Source of the DNA: Treponema sp. | Lineage (GTDB): Bacteria; Spirochaetota; Spirochaetia; Treponematales; Treponemataceae | Assembly: GCA_016293915.1 (NCBI GenBank) | Contig: JAEDCY010000003.1 | Span: 68,976 to 132,975 of the forward strand | Direction of reading: 5' to 3' | DNA: 64,000 nt | Part shown: piece after piece, positions 1 to 7,293 of the stretch | How the letters are laid out: each line of letters begins with the position of its first letter | How positions within the stretch are numbered: the stretch's first letter is position 1 | Notes under the pieces: generated by a model | What the model saw: only the letters and a program-made list of their open reading frames with translations | What the model was told of the DNA's origin: nothing | Databases searched by the model: none | Program-made: the position numbers and the translations under genes

Positions 1-99
1 ACAATGAGAAATATGAAGCTCATACTCAGCCTTATAGTTTTCAGGCAACTCTCCGTCGAGGTAAACAGAATGAATATCTTTACTCGGGCAAAAAGACAT
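1..99 (-). CDS. Zinc-finger anti-sigma factor, N-terminal part (runs off window)
   Basis: Reading the minus strand from an ATG at 99 gives 33 residues before the window edge. They start MSFCPSKDIHSVYLDGELP and end in HISHC. The early Cys, the Y-x-DGELP segment and the H-x3-C motif are those of the zf-HC2 zinc-binding anti-sigma domain, which holds an ECF sigma factor inactive. The start overlaps the 3' end of the sigma gene by 20 nt, so the two are probably translationally coupled. Only the first 33 codons are visible, so any membrane segment or sensor domain is unknown. Confidence 0.75.
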   Translation of the reverse strand, partial: MSFCPSKDIHSVYLDGELPENYKAEYELHISHC

Positions 100-649
100 T
101 ATCTTCTCCTATAATTTTTACCAGCTGTTCCCTGGCTCTGAAAATTCTTACCTTCACATTACCTTCAGTAATGCCCAAAATACTTCCGATTTCCTTATAG
201 TTCAGGTCTGCATATTCCCGAAGCATAAGAACATCCTGTAGATTTGACGGCAATTTTTTCAGAGCTTCCCTTGCCTTGCTTATGGACTCAGCCTTAAGCA
301 GGTTAATTTCCCCTGTATCCGCTTTTCTATGATCCTCATAAAGGACCTTTTCGTAAGCTTTACGCTCACGGTCTTTACGTTTTATATAATTAATAGATGC
401 GTTCTTAACTACCCGAATAAGCCAATATTTGGCATCATTAATTGAAGGAAAAGTCAGATTCTTTTCATTCGCTTTAATCAGAGAATCGTGCGCTAAATCC
501 TCCGCAGCCTCTTCATCGTTTACAATCCTGTAAGAAACCTTAAAGAGCATCTGCATTGTCGCATCATAAATTTTCTTAAAATCAACCGGTTTACCTGCAC
601 ATAAAGAAACATTTTCTTCCTGCTGATTTCCTACTATACTATCAAACAC
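80..649 (-). CDS. ECF-type RNA polymerase sigma factor
   Basis: The 189-residue protein has the two-domain plan of sigma-70 group 4 (ECF) factors. Region 2 covers about residues 30-95 (core-binding stretch MLFKVSYRIVNDEEAAEDL and the -10-recognition helix AKYWLIRVVKNASINYIKR). Region 4 covers about residues 125-180 (LPSNLQDVLMLREYADLNY and a helix-turn-helix GITEGNVKVRIFRAR). Region 3 is absent, as expected. The likely start is a GTG at 649; the next Met lies inside region 2, so a downstream start is unlikely. It is followed by the overlapping anti-sigma gene and lies just after cysS. Confidence 0.9.
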   Translation of the reverse strand: MFDSIVGNQQEENVSLCAGKPVDFKKIYDATMQMLFKVSYRIVNDEEAAEDLAHDSLIKANEKNLTFPSINDAKYWLIRVVKNASINYIKRKDRERKAYEKVLYEDHRKADTGEINLLKAESISKAREALKKLPSNLQDVLMLREYADLNYKEIGSILGITEGNVKVRIFRAREQLVKIIGEDNVFLPE

Positions 650-685
650 TTTGATATCCCAAAAGTTACAATTTTTCTGCAGGAA

Positions 686-2248
686 TTAGCTGCGTTTCCA
701 TGTCGGACCATTCGGTGTATCAATAATAATAACACCTCGGGCAGTTAATTGGTTACGGATTTCGTCAGCCTTTGCAAAATCTTTTGCTTTTTTTGCAGCA
801 GTTCTTTCAGCAACAAGTGCATCAATTTCAGCAGCTTCAGGATCTCCTGCATGATCATTTGCAGAAGCATTACCCGCAGCACCCGAAAGCTTAGCCTGTT
901 CATCAAGAACATCAAATGCATTTTTGATTACATCAAGACTCAGAACACTATCCATCTTAAGAAGAGTAGCAAGCTCAACCGAAGCCTTTACACCACCCTT
1001 ACCAGCTGCAGCCTTCTGCATAGCAGCCATAGCCACAGGAGTAGCGAGGTCATTCTCAAGCCCCTCACGGAATTTATTCATACTTTCTTCATCAAGGGCA
1101 AGTCCAGAAAGCAGACTTGTAAAGTTTTCTCGGGTAAGGCCAAGCTTTTCCTCTTCGTTAGCCTTAGAAATCAGTTTTGCAACACGGGCATTAAGTGCTG
1201 CACGGCCATTCTTAGCAGACTCAAGCGCTTCAAGACTAAAAACAAGCTGCTTACGATAATGACCACTCATAAGGAAAAAGCGGTAATCAAGCGGAGCAAA
1301 GCCTTTGTCTTTCAAAGAGTATCCTCTTTCCGGAGGAAGTGAAGTCTGTAACGTAATAAAGTTACCGCTAGACTTGCTCATCTTTCCGCCTTCAAGAATA
1401 AGGAACTCATTATGCAACCAGTAGTTTACCCATGGTCCCTTAGCACGCTCAGCCTCGTCAAATGAACCTTCCGACTGCGCAATTTCGTTAGTATGATGAA
1501 CCGGTACGTGATCAATTCCACCAGTATGAATATCAATATGCTTACCAAGATACTTCATACTCATAGCCGAGCACTCGATATGCCAGCCAGGATATCCGCG
1601 TCCCCAAGGGCTGTCCCAGGTCATAGCCTGATCTTCAAACTTAGACTTAGTAAACCAGAGAACAAAGTCACCAGGGTTACGCTTGTTTTCATCAATAACA
1701 ACAACCTTACGCTTACCAGCTCCTGCCTTAAGCTCATCAAGGTTGAGGTTTGCAAGCTTACCATAATCAGGGTAAGTAGAAATATCATAATAAAGATTTC
1801 CGCCAGCCATATAAGTGTGCCCGTTGGCTTCAATCTTTTTTATCAGCTCAATCATGTCGTCAATATGTTCTGTGGCACGGCAAATTACATCAGGGTGGCG
1901 GATATTCATCGCATCAATATCTTTCATAAAAGCGTCGGTATAAAAGTTGGCAACTTCAAGAACACTCTGGTGGCGCTCAGCCGCAGATTTCTTCATTTTA
2001 TCTTCACCGTTGTCGCCATCATCAGAAAGGTGTCCAACGTCAGTAATATTCATTACATGCTTGACTTTATAACCGAGCAGAGAAAGAGTCTTATCAAGAA
2101 CATCAAGAAAAACATAAGCACGCAGATTTCCAATATGCGCATAGTTGTAAACCGTAGGACCGCAGCCGTAAAAACCAACCTGTCCTTCAACAATCGGCTT
2201 AAACTCTTCCATTTTTCGTCCCATAGTATTGTATAATCTCATTGCCAT
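686..2248 (-). CDS. cysS: Cysteinyl-tRNA synthetase
   Basis: This class I aminoacyl-tRNA synthetase charges tRNA-Cys in the cytoplasm. The first catalytic signature CGPTVYNYAHIGN is at residues 29-41, with its zinc-ligand Cys first. The remaining zinc-site residues lie in HIECSAMS and DHVPVHHTNEIAQSEG, and the KMSKS loop is near residue 286. At 520 residues it is longer than the E. coli-type enzyme (about 460). The extra length is mostly in the C-terminal third, including a Gly/Ala/Asn-rich linker before the final helical piece that ends in GPTWKR. The start has an AGGAGA ribosome-binding site. It is divergent from murB across a repeat-filled gap. Confidence 0.97.
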   Translation of the reverse strand: MAMRLYNTMGRKMEEFKPIVEGQVGFYGCGPTVYNYAHIGNLRAYVFLDVLDKTLSLLGYKVKHVMNITDVGHLSDDGDNGEDKMKKSAAERHQSVLEVANFYTDAFMKDIDAMNIRHPDVICRATEHIDDMIELIKKIEANGHTYMAGGNLYYDISTYPDYGKLANLNLDELKAGAGKRKVVVIDENKRNPGDFVLWFTKSKFEDQAMTWDSPWGRGYPGWHIECSAMSMKYLGKHIDIHTGGIDHVPVHHTNEIAQSEGSFDEAERAKGPWVNYWLHNEFLILEGGKMSKSSGNFITLQTSLPPERGYSLKDKGFAPLDYRFFLMSGHYRKQLVFSLEALESAKNGRAALNARVAKLISKANEEEKLGLTRENFTSLLSGLALDEESMNKFREGLENDLATPVAMAAMQKAAAGKGGVKASVELATLLKMDSVLSLDVIKNAFDVLDEQAKLSGAAGNASANDHAGDPEAAEIDALVAERTAAKKAKDFAKADEIRNQLTARGVIIIDTPNGPTWKRS

Positions 2249-2300
2249 TATTATCTCCTGTTTAAGCTATTAGCTTTTAGCGGTTAGCCATTAGCCAGAA

Positions 2301-2448
2301 GGGGGAAGTCTCCCCCCGCTCTTATTGGAAAGCCGTTAAAAAACGGGCTGCGGCAGCGGGCCGTTTTAGGCTTCTCCTCCAAAATGCGCACAGGCAGGCT
2401 ATGCCTGACTGTCCCTCTCTCCTAGGGGCTGCACCCCTAAAACCCGCT
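2301..2448. repeat. R2-family hairpin-pair repeat, copy a
   Basis: This GC-rich element is bounded on the left by a hairpin, GGGGGA-agtc-TCCCCC (2301-2316), and on the right by TAGGGG-ctgca-CCCCTA (2423-2439) followed by AAAACCCGCT. Both hairpins and the right tail recur at 36996-37073 with changed but still complementary stems. This copy also encloses an R1 element (2330-2373) and a further hairpin, CAGGCA-ggcta-TGCCTG. The element fills most of the divergent cysS-murB region. Nothing in it looks coding. Confidence 0.7.
2330..2373 (-). repeat. R1-family 44-bp two-stem element, copy a
   Basis: Read on the minus strand it begins AAGCC-TAAAACGG, has an apical GCTGCCGC, and ends CCGTTTTTTAAC-GGCTT. 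The outer arms AAGCC/GGCTT and inner arms AAAACGG/CCGTTTT are both complementary. Length (44 bp), the TTAAC internal bulge and the apical CTGYCG are shared with the other copies in this window, whose outer arms differ. Confidence 0.8.
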
Positions 2449-2520
2449 CAACAATTCGATAATTATACTATTTTCCGAAATCTTAAACAACACACTCTAT
2501 TTTCTATCCCATACCCGCTA

Positions 2521-2600
2521 GGGGCTAATAGCTAATAGCTACCAGCTAACAACTACCAGCTAACAACTAACAACTACCAGCTAACAACTAGCAACTAACC
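2521..2600. repeat. Degenerate tandem repeat (CTAACAACTACCAG-like units)
   Basis: This is a low-complexity stretch built from CTAATAGC and three approximate copies of CTACCAGCTAACAACTA. A related stretch of 'attagc' units sits at 2264-2296 on the other side of the R2/R1 repeats. It is AT-rich and non-coding, and lies immediately upstream of the murB -10 box. Confidence 0.75.
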
Positions 2601-2611
2601 CTCATTCCCAC

Positions 2612-2617
2612 TATAAT
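2612..2617 (+). promoter_or_regulatory. murB -10 box, leaderless configuration
   Basis: A perfect TATAAT ends 6 nt before the murB ATG at 2624, and there is no Shine-Dalgarno sequence in front of that ATG. A transcript started the usual 6-7 nt after the -10 would begin at or next to the start codon. No convincing -35 hexamer is visible inside the tandem repeat upstream. Confidence 0.6.
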
Positions 2618-2623
2618 ATAACC

Positions 2624-3577
2624 ATGTTTGATTTCCTTGCATCAATGCTCAAAATTGCACAAATACCCTTCACAGAAAATGAAGCTCTTGCTCCCAAATC
2701 TACATTTAAAGTTGGTGGAACTGCACGTCTTTTCATTACGCCGCAAACTCCTGAGCAGCTGGAATCAACAATAAGTGCTGTACGTTCAGCAGAGCTTCCC
2801 TACTTTGTAACAGGAGGAGCCAGTAACGTTGTTTACCCCGACGGCATTTTCGAAGGCGCAATCATTTCTACACAAGGAATCAAAGAAATAATTTACAATC
2901 CAGATGAAACTACTTCTGATGGTTCAGTTCTTGTTACCTGCCAGTGTGGTGTACCAATGGCAGCTTTTGTAGATTTCTGTACCCGCAAAAATCTTACAGG
3001 TGCAGAACAGTTTGCAGGACTCCCGGGAACAGTAGGCGGAGCAGTTTATATGAATGCACGCTGCTTTGACCGTTCAATAAGCGACATACTTTATTCTACA
3101 ACCCACCTTCAATACAAAGGCGATAAAGCACAACAAATTGAACTCCCCTTTGATTCAAAAGACTGGGATTATAAAAAATCACCTTTTCAGTCTACAAAAG
3201 ACAAAAATCAACTTTACATTACACAGGCAACCTTCCGTCTCACACCAGCCGGCGCTTCAGCCCACGACCGCATAACAACAGATTGCAAAAAATACATTGC
3301 CGAACGCGTAAACAAAGGACACTTCAAATACCCGAGCGCCGGCAGCGTTTTCAAAAACAATCACGCCTTTGGCGCACCTTCTGGTAAGCTTATAGATGAC
3401 TGCGGACTCAAAGGCCTGACCTGCGGCGGTGCTCAGATCGCTCCATTCCACGGCAACTTTATTATAAACACCGGCAGCGCCACTGCCGCCGATATCAAAA
3501 CTCTTGTCTCACAAGCGCAAAAAGCCGTTTACGAAAATTTCGGCTTCAATCTGGAGCTCGAAATCATTTTTATTTAA
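2624..3577 (+). CDS. murB: UDP-N-acetylenolpyruvoylglucosamine reductase
   Basis: This flavoenzyme reduces UDP-GlcNAc-enolpyruvate to UDP-MurNAc in cytoplasmic peptidoglycan precursor synthesis. The FAD-binding N-terminal half shows STFKVGGTARLF (residues 25-36), the phosphate-binding YFVTGGASNVVYPDG and AGLPGTVGGAVYMNA. The catalytic Ser lies in YPSAGSVFKN, and a C-terminal acid in LELEIIF. At 317 residues it is a type II-like size. There is no ribosome-binding site before the ATG, consistent with a leaderless mRNA. Confidence 0.95.
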   Translation: MFDFLASMLKIAQIPFTENEALAPKSTFKVGGTARLFITPQTPEQLESTISAVRSAELPYFVTGGASNVVYPDGIFEGAIISTQGIKEIIYNPDETTSDGSVLVTCQCGVPMAAFVDFCTRKNLTGAEQFAGLPGTVGGAVYMNARCFDRSISDILYSTTHLQYKGDKAQQIELPFDSKDWDYKKSPFQSTKDKNQLYITQATFRLTPAGASAHDRITTDCKKYIAERVNKGHFKYPSAGSVFKNNHAFGAPSGKLIDDCGLKGLTCGGAQIAPFHGNFIINTGSATAADIKTLVSQAQKAVYENFGFNLELEIIFI

Positions 3578-3643
3578 ACACTTTTTTTTCACTTTAACTA
3601 AACTTAATTTCCGTCGATAATTAAATTTACAATTAAACATACA

Positions 3644-3672
3644 TTGACAAACCTAGATTGTAAATCTATACT
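3644..3672 (+). promoter_or_regulatory. Sigma-70 promoter of the cNMP-binding regulator gene
   Basis: There is a consensus -35 TTGACA (3644-3649), a 17-bp spacer and -10 TATACT (3667-3672). The spacer holds a dyad, AGATT-gta-AATCT, placed where a repressor would block polymerase. Upstream, at 3602-3623, lies TTAATTTCCGTCGATAATTAA. Its CGATAATTAAA core recurs just after this gene at 4904. Confidence 0.85.
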
Positions 3673-3704
3673 TATATATTGAATATATTTAGGAGAGTAA
3701 GCTC

Positions 3705-4895
3705 TTGCTGCAGTTACAAATAGTTAATTTCAGAAAAGGTTCATATCTCGTCGTAGAAGGAAAAGAAAATACAGACCACTTCTACATCATAAAAAAAGGT
3801 AACGTACAGTGCTTCAAAGCTTCTGGTTCAGGGCTTGCTCCTACAATATACGGTCCTGGAGACTTCGTTGGTGTAGTTCCATGCATGTCAGATCATCTTC
3901 AGATCGAAACTGCCATTGCCTCAACAGATGTTATGGCAATTTCCGTACGCAAAGACCAGTATCCGGAACTTATTTCTCAGAACACACCTGTAGCTCTTAA
4001 AATCATCAAAACTTTTGCAAACCGAATGCGTGTAATGAACGAAATGCTTACAAAAGCAACTCTTCATTCTGTAGTTCAGGATACACACGATCAGATTTTC
4101 AAGGTAGCGAATTTTTACGAACAGAATGCATTACCTGATGTTGCTGTTTTTGCTTACTATCAGTATTTAAAAACAAAGCCTCAAGGTCCAAACGCAGATT
4201 TTGCTAAACAGAAATTTGTAGCCCTTAAACCAAAAACCCATGCAGTATATTTTGAACCTACAGCAGAAGCATCACGTCAGTACCCAAAAGATACAATGAT
4301 ATTCTCTGAGGCTCAGAACGGTTCTGATATGTTCATCATTCAGAGAGGTGAAGTTTCCATCACAAAAGTTGTAAACGGTAACGAAGTAACCCTCGCTGTT
4401 CTCAAAAAAGGTGACATGTTTGGTGAAATGGCACTTATCGAAAATAAGCCTCGTTCAGCAAATGCAATCGCCCACAGCGACTGTACACTTATGGTTATCA
4501 ACCGTTCCAACTTTAATCAGATGGTTGCAACACAGCCTCAGCTGGTAGCCAAGCTTACAACAACTCTTGCAGATCGTCTCTGGTCAATGTACCGTCAGCT
4601 GGATAACGCTTCTCTTCAGGAACCTCTTGCTAAAATGCTTGATATGCTATCTCTTCAGCTTGAAAAACAGCGCGTAAAAATTGGTCTTTCAAAAGTTTCA
4701 ATGCAGACTGAGTTTACACCAAAAGACCTTGCAAATATGTGTGGACTTGCAAGTCAGTATCATGCAAAGGCAATTTACGATTTTGAAAACTACGACCAGA
4801 TTCGCATAGAGAACGGTAAAGTATTCATAAAAGATGCTTCTGAAGTTATGAAAACAGCAGCATTCTATCGCAAACAAAATAATATAAAAAAATAA
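3705..4895 (+). CDS. Crp/Fnr-type regulator with two cyclic-nucleotide-binding domains
   Basis: The 396-residue protein has a cNMP-binding beta-roll at about residues 8-120 (FYIIKKGNVQCFK, IYGPGDFVGVVP). A helical linker follows (about 125-180), then a second, more canonical roll at about 185-300 (MFIIQRGEVSITK, KKGDMFGEMALIENKPRSA with the phosphate-cassette Glu and Arg). A C-terminal winged-helix-like segment occupies about 330-385 (FTPKDLANMCGLASQYHAKAIYDF). The second roll has intact ligand residues; the first does not obviously have them. The start is TTG at 3705, supported by AGGAGAG 8 nt upstream. It has its own strong promoter and flanking palindromes that suggest autoregulation. Confidence 0.85.
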   Translation: MLQLQIVNFRKGSYLVVEGKENTDHFYIIKKGNVQCFKASGSGLAPTIYGPGDFVGVVPCMSDHLQIETAIASTDVMAISVRKDQYPELISQNTPVALKIIKTFANRMRVMNEMLTKATLHSVVQDTHDQIFKVANFYEQNALPDVAVFAYYQYLKTKPQGPNADFAKQKFVALKPKTHAVYFEPTAEASRQYPKDTMIFSEAQNGSDMFIIQRGEVSITKVVNGNEVTLAVLKKGDMFGEMALIENKPRSANAIAHSDCTLMVINRSNFNQMVATQPQLVAKLTTTLADRLWSMYRQLDNASLQEPLAKMLDMLSLQLEKQRVKIGLSKVSMQTEFTPKDLANMCGLASQYHAKAIYDFENYDQIRIENGKVFIKDASEVMKTAAFYRKQNNIKK

Positions 4896-4912
4896 TTATC
4901 TTCCGATAATTA
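4893..4912. promoter_or_regulatory. Perfect 8-bp inverted repeat before the exported protein gene
   Basis: TAATTATC-ttcc-GATAATTA spans the stop codon of the cNMP regulator and the 5' edge of the next gene. It shares CGATAATTAAA with a palindrome upstream of the regulator's own promoter, so it could be an operator for that regulator. As RNA it could also form a small hairpin. Confidence 0.5.
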
Positions 4913-4916
4913 AACT

Positions 4917-5465
4917 ATGATTTCTTTAAAGAATAAAATTTTTATTCTCACTTTATTTACAGTTTTTATGAATTTTCTCACAGCAGAAAGCCTTCCTCAT
5001 GGCTATAAAAATATAAAACTGGGAATGAGTCTTGATGAAACTAAAGAAAACCTTGTAAAAGATCCCGATTTTGGATATCACGGAGACCATGATGTTTCAC
5101 TTATTCCAAACTCAAGTAAAACATTAATTGAAACAGATGCAGAACATGGACTTGGTTCCAATTTTCTTCAAAGATGCTGGTTTCAATTTTCTTATGATGA
5201 ACTTTACATCATTACAATTAATGTAAATCCGGAAAAAATGGATTATTACAGCATTTTTACTAAACTGGTTGAAAAATACGGAGAACCCGACACTTTTAGT
5301 CCACAGGCAGCAACCTGGAAAGATGACGATGTTACAATGAGTCTGGAAAAACCTCTAACCTTAAAATATATAGACAATAAGATTTTTGAACAGACCCAAA
5401 ATTATTCCAATATTCAAAAATCTCCAACAGAAATAACCCGCGAAATGTTCCTGGATGGATTATAA
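4917..5465 (+). CDS. Exported protein of unknown function
   Basis: The 182-residue protein has an N-terminal signal peptide (hydrophobic ILTLFTVFMNFLTA, likely cleavage near residue 24). The mature protein starts LPHGYKNIKLGMSLDETKENL and later has the repeat-like motif KYGEPDTFSPQAATWKDDD. That pattern ('G-M-s-x-x-E-v/t-k' then 'K-Y-G-x-P') resembles small periplasmic proteins that report as hypothetical in spirochaetes; I do not recognise a named family. There is no clear ribosome-binding site. A GATAAT lies 6 nt before the ATG, but the spacing to a -35 is not convincing. Confidence 0.7.
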   Translation: MISLKNKIFILTLFTVFMNFLTAESLPHGYKNIKLGMSLDETKENLVKDPDFGYHGDHDVSLIPNSSKTLIETDAEHGLGSNFLQRCWFQFSYDELYIITINVNPEKMDYYSIFTKLVEKYGEPDTFSPQAATWKDDDVTMSLEKPLTLKYIDNKIFEQTQNYSNIQKSPTEITREMFLDGL

Positions 5466-5470
5466 TAGCA

Positions 5471-5587
5471 AATCCGTTAAAAAACGAGCTTGAGGTAGTA
5501 GAGCTAAAAATTGCTTCCGCAATTTTCTTAACGCTCTGCTATAGAACACCGCCCGCCAGCGGGCTTACACAGGGTCGTTTTAGGATT
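5471..5587 (-). repeat. R1-family element, copy b, expanded with inserted hairpins
   Basis: On the minus strand it opens AATCC-TAAAACGA and closes TCGTTTTTTAAC-GGATT, with the same outer and inner arms and TTAAC bulge as the 44-bp copies. The apical part is replaced by about 75 bp carrying two further hairpins: GCCCGC-tg-GCGGGC, and a nested AGAGC...AAAATTGC-ggaa-GCAATTTT...GCTCT. It lies between two co-directional genes. Confidence 0.75.
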
Positions 5588-5607
5588 TACCATAAAAGGT
5601 GACAACT

Positions 5608-6057
5608 ATGTTTAATTCAAAAAAATCACTAATATTAATTGCCCTTCTTTTTGCCTACATCTCTCTTGCTTCCTGCAAAAGCAAAAAACTTCCTGTAAAA
5701 GACATAAAAATAGTCCGTCAGGACGGTACAGAGTTTACTGTAAAAGCAGAAATTGCAGAAAAACCTGAAGACCGTAATCACGGCTTTATGGGAAGAAAAA
5801 CCATACCAGACGGAACAGGAATGCTTTTTGTTTTTGAGAAAGACCAGATTCTTTCTTTCTGGATGAAAAATACACCACACCCGCTTTCAATTGCTTATAT
5901 TGATTCAAAAGGAAAAATCCGAAATATTTTTGATATGACGCCCTATAGTACTGCATCAATAGTAAGTACCGTCTCTGTCCGCTATGCACTTGAAGTCCCA
6001 CAGGGCTGGTACAAAAAAAACGGCATCACCGAAGGTGATACTGTTATACTTCCTTAA
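5608..6057 (+). CDS. DUF192 family lipoprotein
   Basis: The DUF192 domain covers about residues 30-145. Its typical strings are present: EKPEDRNHGFMGRKTIPDGT, GMLFVFEKDQILSFWMKNT and a closing YALEVPQGW. The N-terminus is a lipoprotein signal peptide (LIALLFAYISLASC) with the lipidated Cys near residue 24, so it probably sits at the inner face of an envelope membrane. I prefer ATG 5608 because AAGGTG lies just upstream; a GTG at 5599 overlaps that site. The function of DUF192 is not established. Confidence 0.88.
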   Translation: MFNSKKSLILIALLFAYISLASCKSKKLPVKDIKIVRQDGTEFTVKAEIAEKPEDRNHGFMGRKTIPDGTGMLFVFEKDQILSFWMKNTPHPLSIAYIDSKGKIRNIFDMTPYSTASIVSTVSVRYALEVPQGWYKKNGITEGDTVILP

Positions 6058-6076
6058 AACGTCCGGTGGTTGAGTG

Positions 6077-6095
6077 ACCGATGCAAGGCATCGGT
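6077..6095. terminator. Hairpin between convergent genes
   Basis: ACCGATGC-aag-GCATCGGT is a perfect 8-bp stem in the 60-bp gap between the convergent DUF192 and TPR genes. No immediate U-run follows on either strand, so intrinsic termination is possible but not certain. Confidence 0.45.
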
Positions 6096-6117
6096 TGTAT
6101 CGAAAACACATTTTGGC

Positions 6118-7272
6118 TTACTCGCCTTCCTGTTCCAGCTTCATTAATTCTGCTGCTGCAATCTTATCTTTTGGATCAAATTCAAGTACTGTAGTAAAGT
6201 AATTTCTTGCTTCCTGCTTATTACCCTGTGCTAATGCAAGATAACCTAAATTTGAAATAACCTTTGTGCTTTCAGGTTCAAGCTCAAATGCCTTCATAAG
6301 ACATTTTTTTGCTTCATCAAAATCATGCTCCTGAACATAACAAAGTGACAGCTCATTATATGTATCAGAATTAGTATCTCCTCCACATTTAAGAGCTTCA
6401 AGAAAAGCCTGTTTTGCCTCAGAATATCTTTCCAGACGGCGCAAGCCCCATCCAAGCATAAACCAGCCGTTCCAAACCTTAGAATTACTCTGCAAAAAGT
6501 CACGGATCTGCTCAAGGCCTTTTTCTTCCTGCCCGCTTGAAATCAAATCATAAGCAGCCTTAAAAGACTCATCATCCATATTCTGATTATTTATATTGTT
6601 TATAATTTCCTGAGCGCGTTCCTTTTTGTAAACACCATTTTCGCCCATTTCTTCGTCACTTGTCTCACATGTAAGTGCAAGATAAGTTTCAAAAGAATCT
6701 TTTGCTTCACGATATTTATGCTGTTTCATATAATAAAAGCCAACATTAAAATATACATCCGGAAGCGGTGGCTCCGCATTCATTGCCTGTTCATAATATG
6801 AATAAGCATCTGCATCATAAGCATCAGCATCATCAAAAAGACCTGAATTTCTATAAGAATCAGCCCTCTGATCAAGGAACAATGCCATATTAAGCATAAT
6901 TGCTACATCATCAGGATCAAAACCAATAAGAGCGAGGAATATTTCTTCTGCAAGATCATAATCTTCATTCTTAGTTTTAAGAATAGCTGCTTCACACAAT
7001 TCTTTTTTAAGATTTGGTTTTACCTTTTTAAGAATTGAACGATAATAATCCAGATGTGTATTTTTAGAATCGTAAGCAAGAATTGTAAGCATTCCGGCTA
7101 AAATCTGTTCAGGTTCAATCTCCTGCGGATTAAAATTGCCAGATGCCTCACTTACTTTCTTCTGAACTGGAAGCGGAATAGTCGGATCAATTTCAAAAGA
7201 ATTACATGTAGTTAGTTCGAGTTTTGGAATGTTAATATAATAAATAGATTCCAATGGATTTGAAGGATTCAT
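6118..7272 (-). CDS. Tetratricopeptide-repeat protein
   Basis: The 384-residue protein is almost wholly helical with several TPR units. They are clearest at about residues 165-205 (DVYFNVGFYYMKQHKYREAKDSFETYL), 265-300 (WNGWFMLGWGLRRLERYSEAKQAF) and 300-375 (two consecutive units ending FTTVLEFDPKDK). No signal peptide or membrane segment is visible, so it is probably a cytoplasmic scaffold or binding protein. It follows the PilZ gene by 21 nt and is likely co-transcribed. The specific partner is unknown. Confidence 0.88.
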   Translation of the reverse strand: MNPSNPLESIYYINIPKLELTTCNSFEIDPTIPLPVQKKVSEASGNFNPQEIEPEQILAGMLTILAYDSKNTHLDYYRSILKKVKPNLKKELCEAAILKTKNEDYDLAEEIFLALIGFDPDDVAIMLNMALFLDQRADSYRNSGLFDDADAYDADAYSYYEQAMNAEPPLPDVYFNVGFYYMKQHKYREAKDSFETYLALTCETSDEEMGENGVYKKERAQEIINNINNQNMDDESFKAAYDLISSGQEEKGLEQIRDFLQSNSKVWNGWFMLGWGLRRLERYSEAKQAFLEALKCGGDTNSDTYNELSLCYVQEHDFDEAKKCLMKAFELEPESTKVISNLGYLALAQGNKQEARNYFTTVLEFDPKDKIAAAELMKLEQEGE

Positions 7273-7293
7273 AATATACCACTTATAAAAAAA

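Noticed and set aside
1493..2236. 247-residue open frame on the plus strand opposite cysS
   Set aside because: It lies wholly over a well-supported gene, has no ribosome-binding site or recognisable domain, and is Ser/Asn/Ile-rich as expected from antisense reading.
4911..4916. Leaderless promoter for the gene at 4917
   Set aside because: GATAAT is correctly placed, but it is also half of a perfect palindrome and no -35 fits, so it is not counted with the other leaderless genes.
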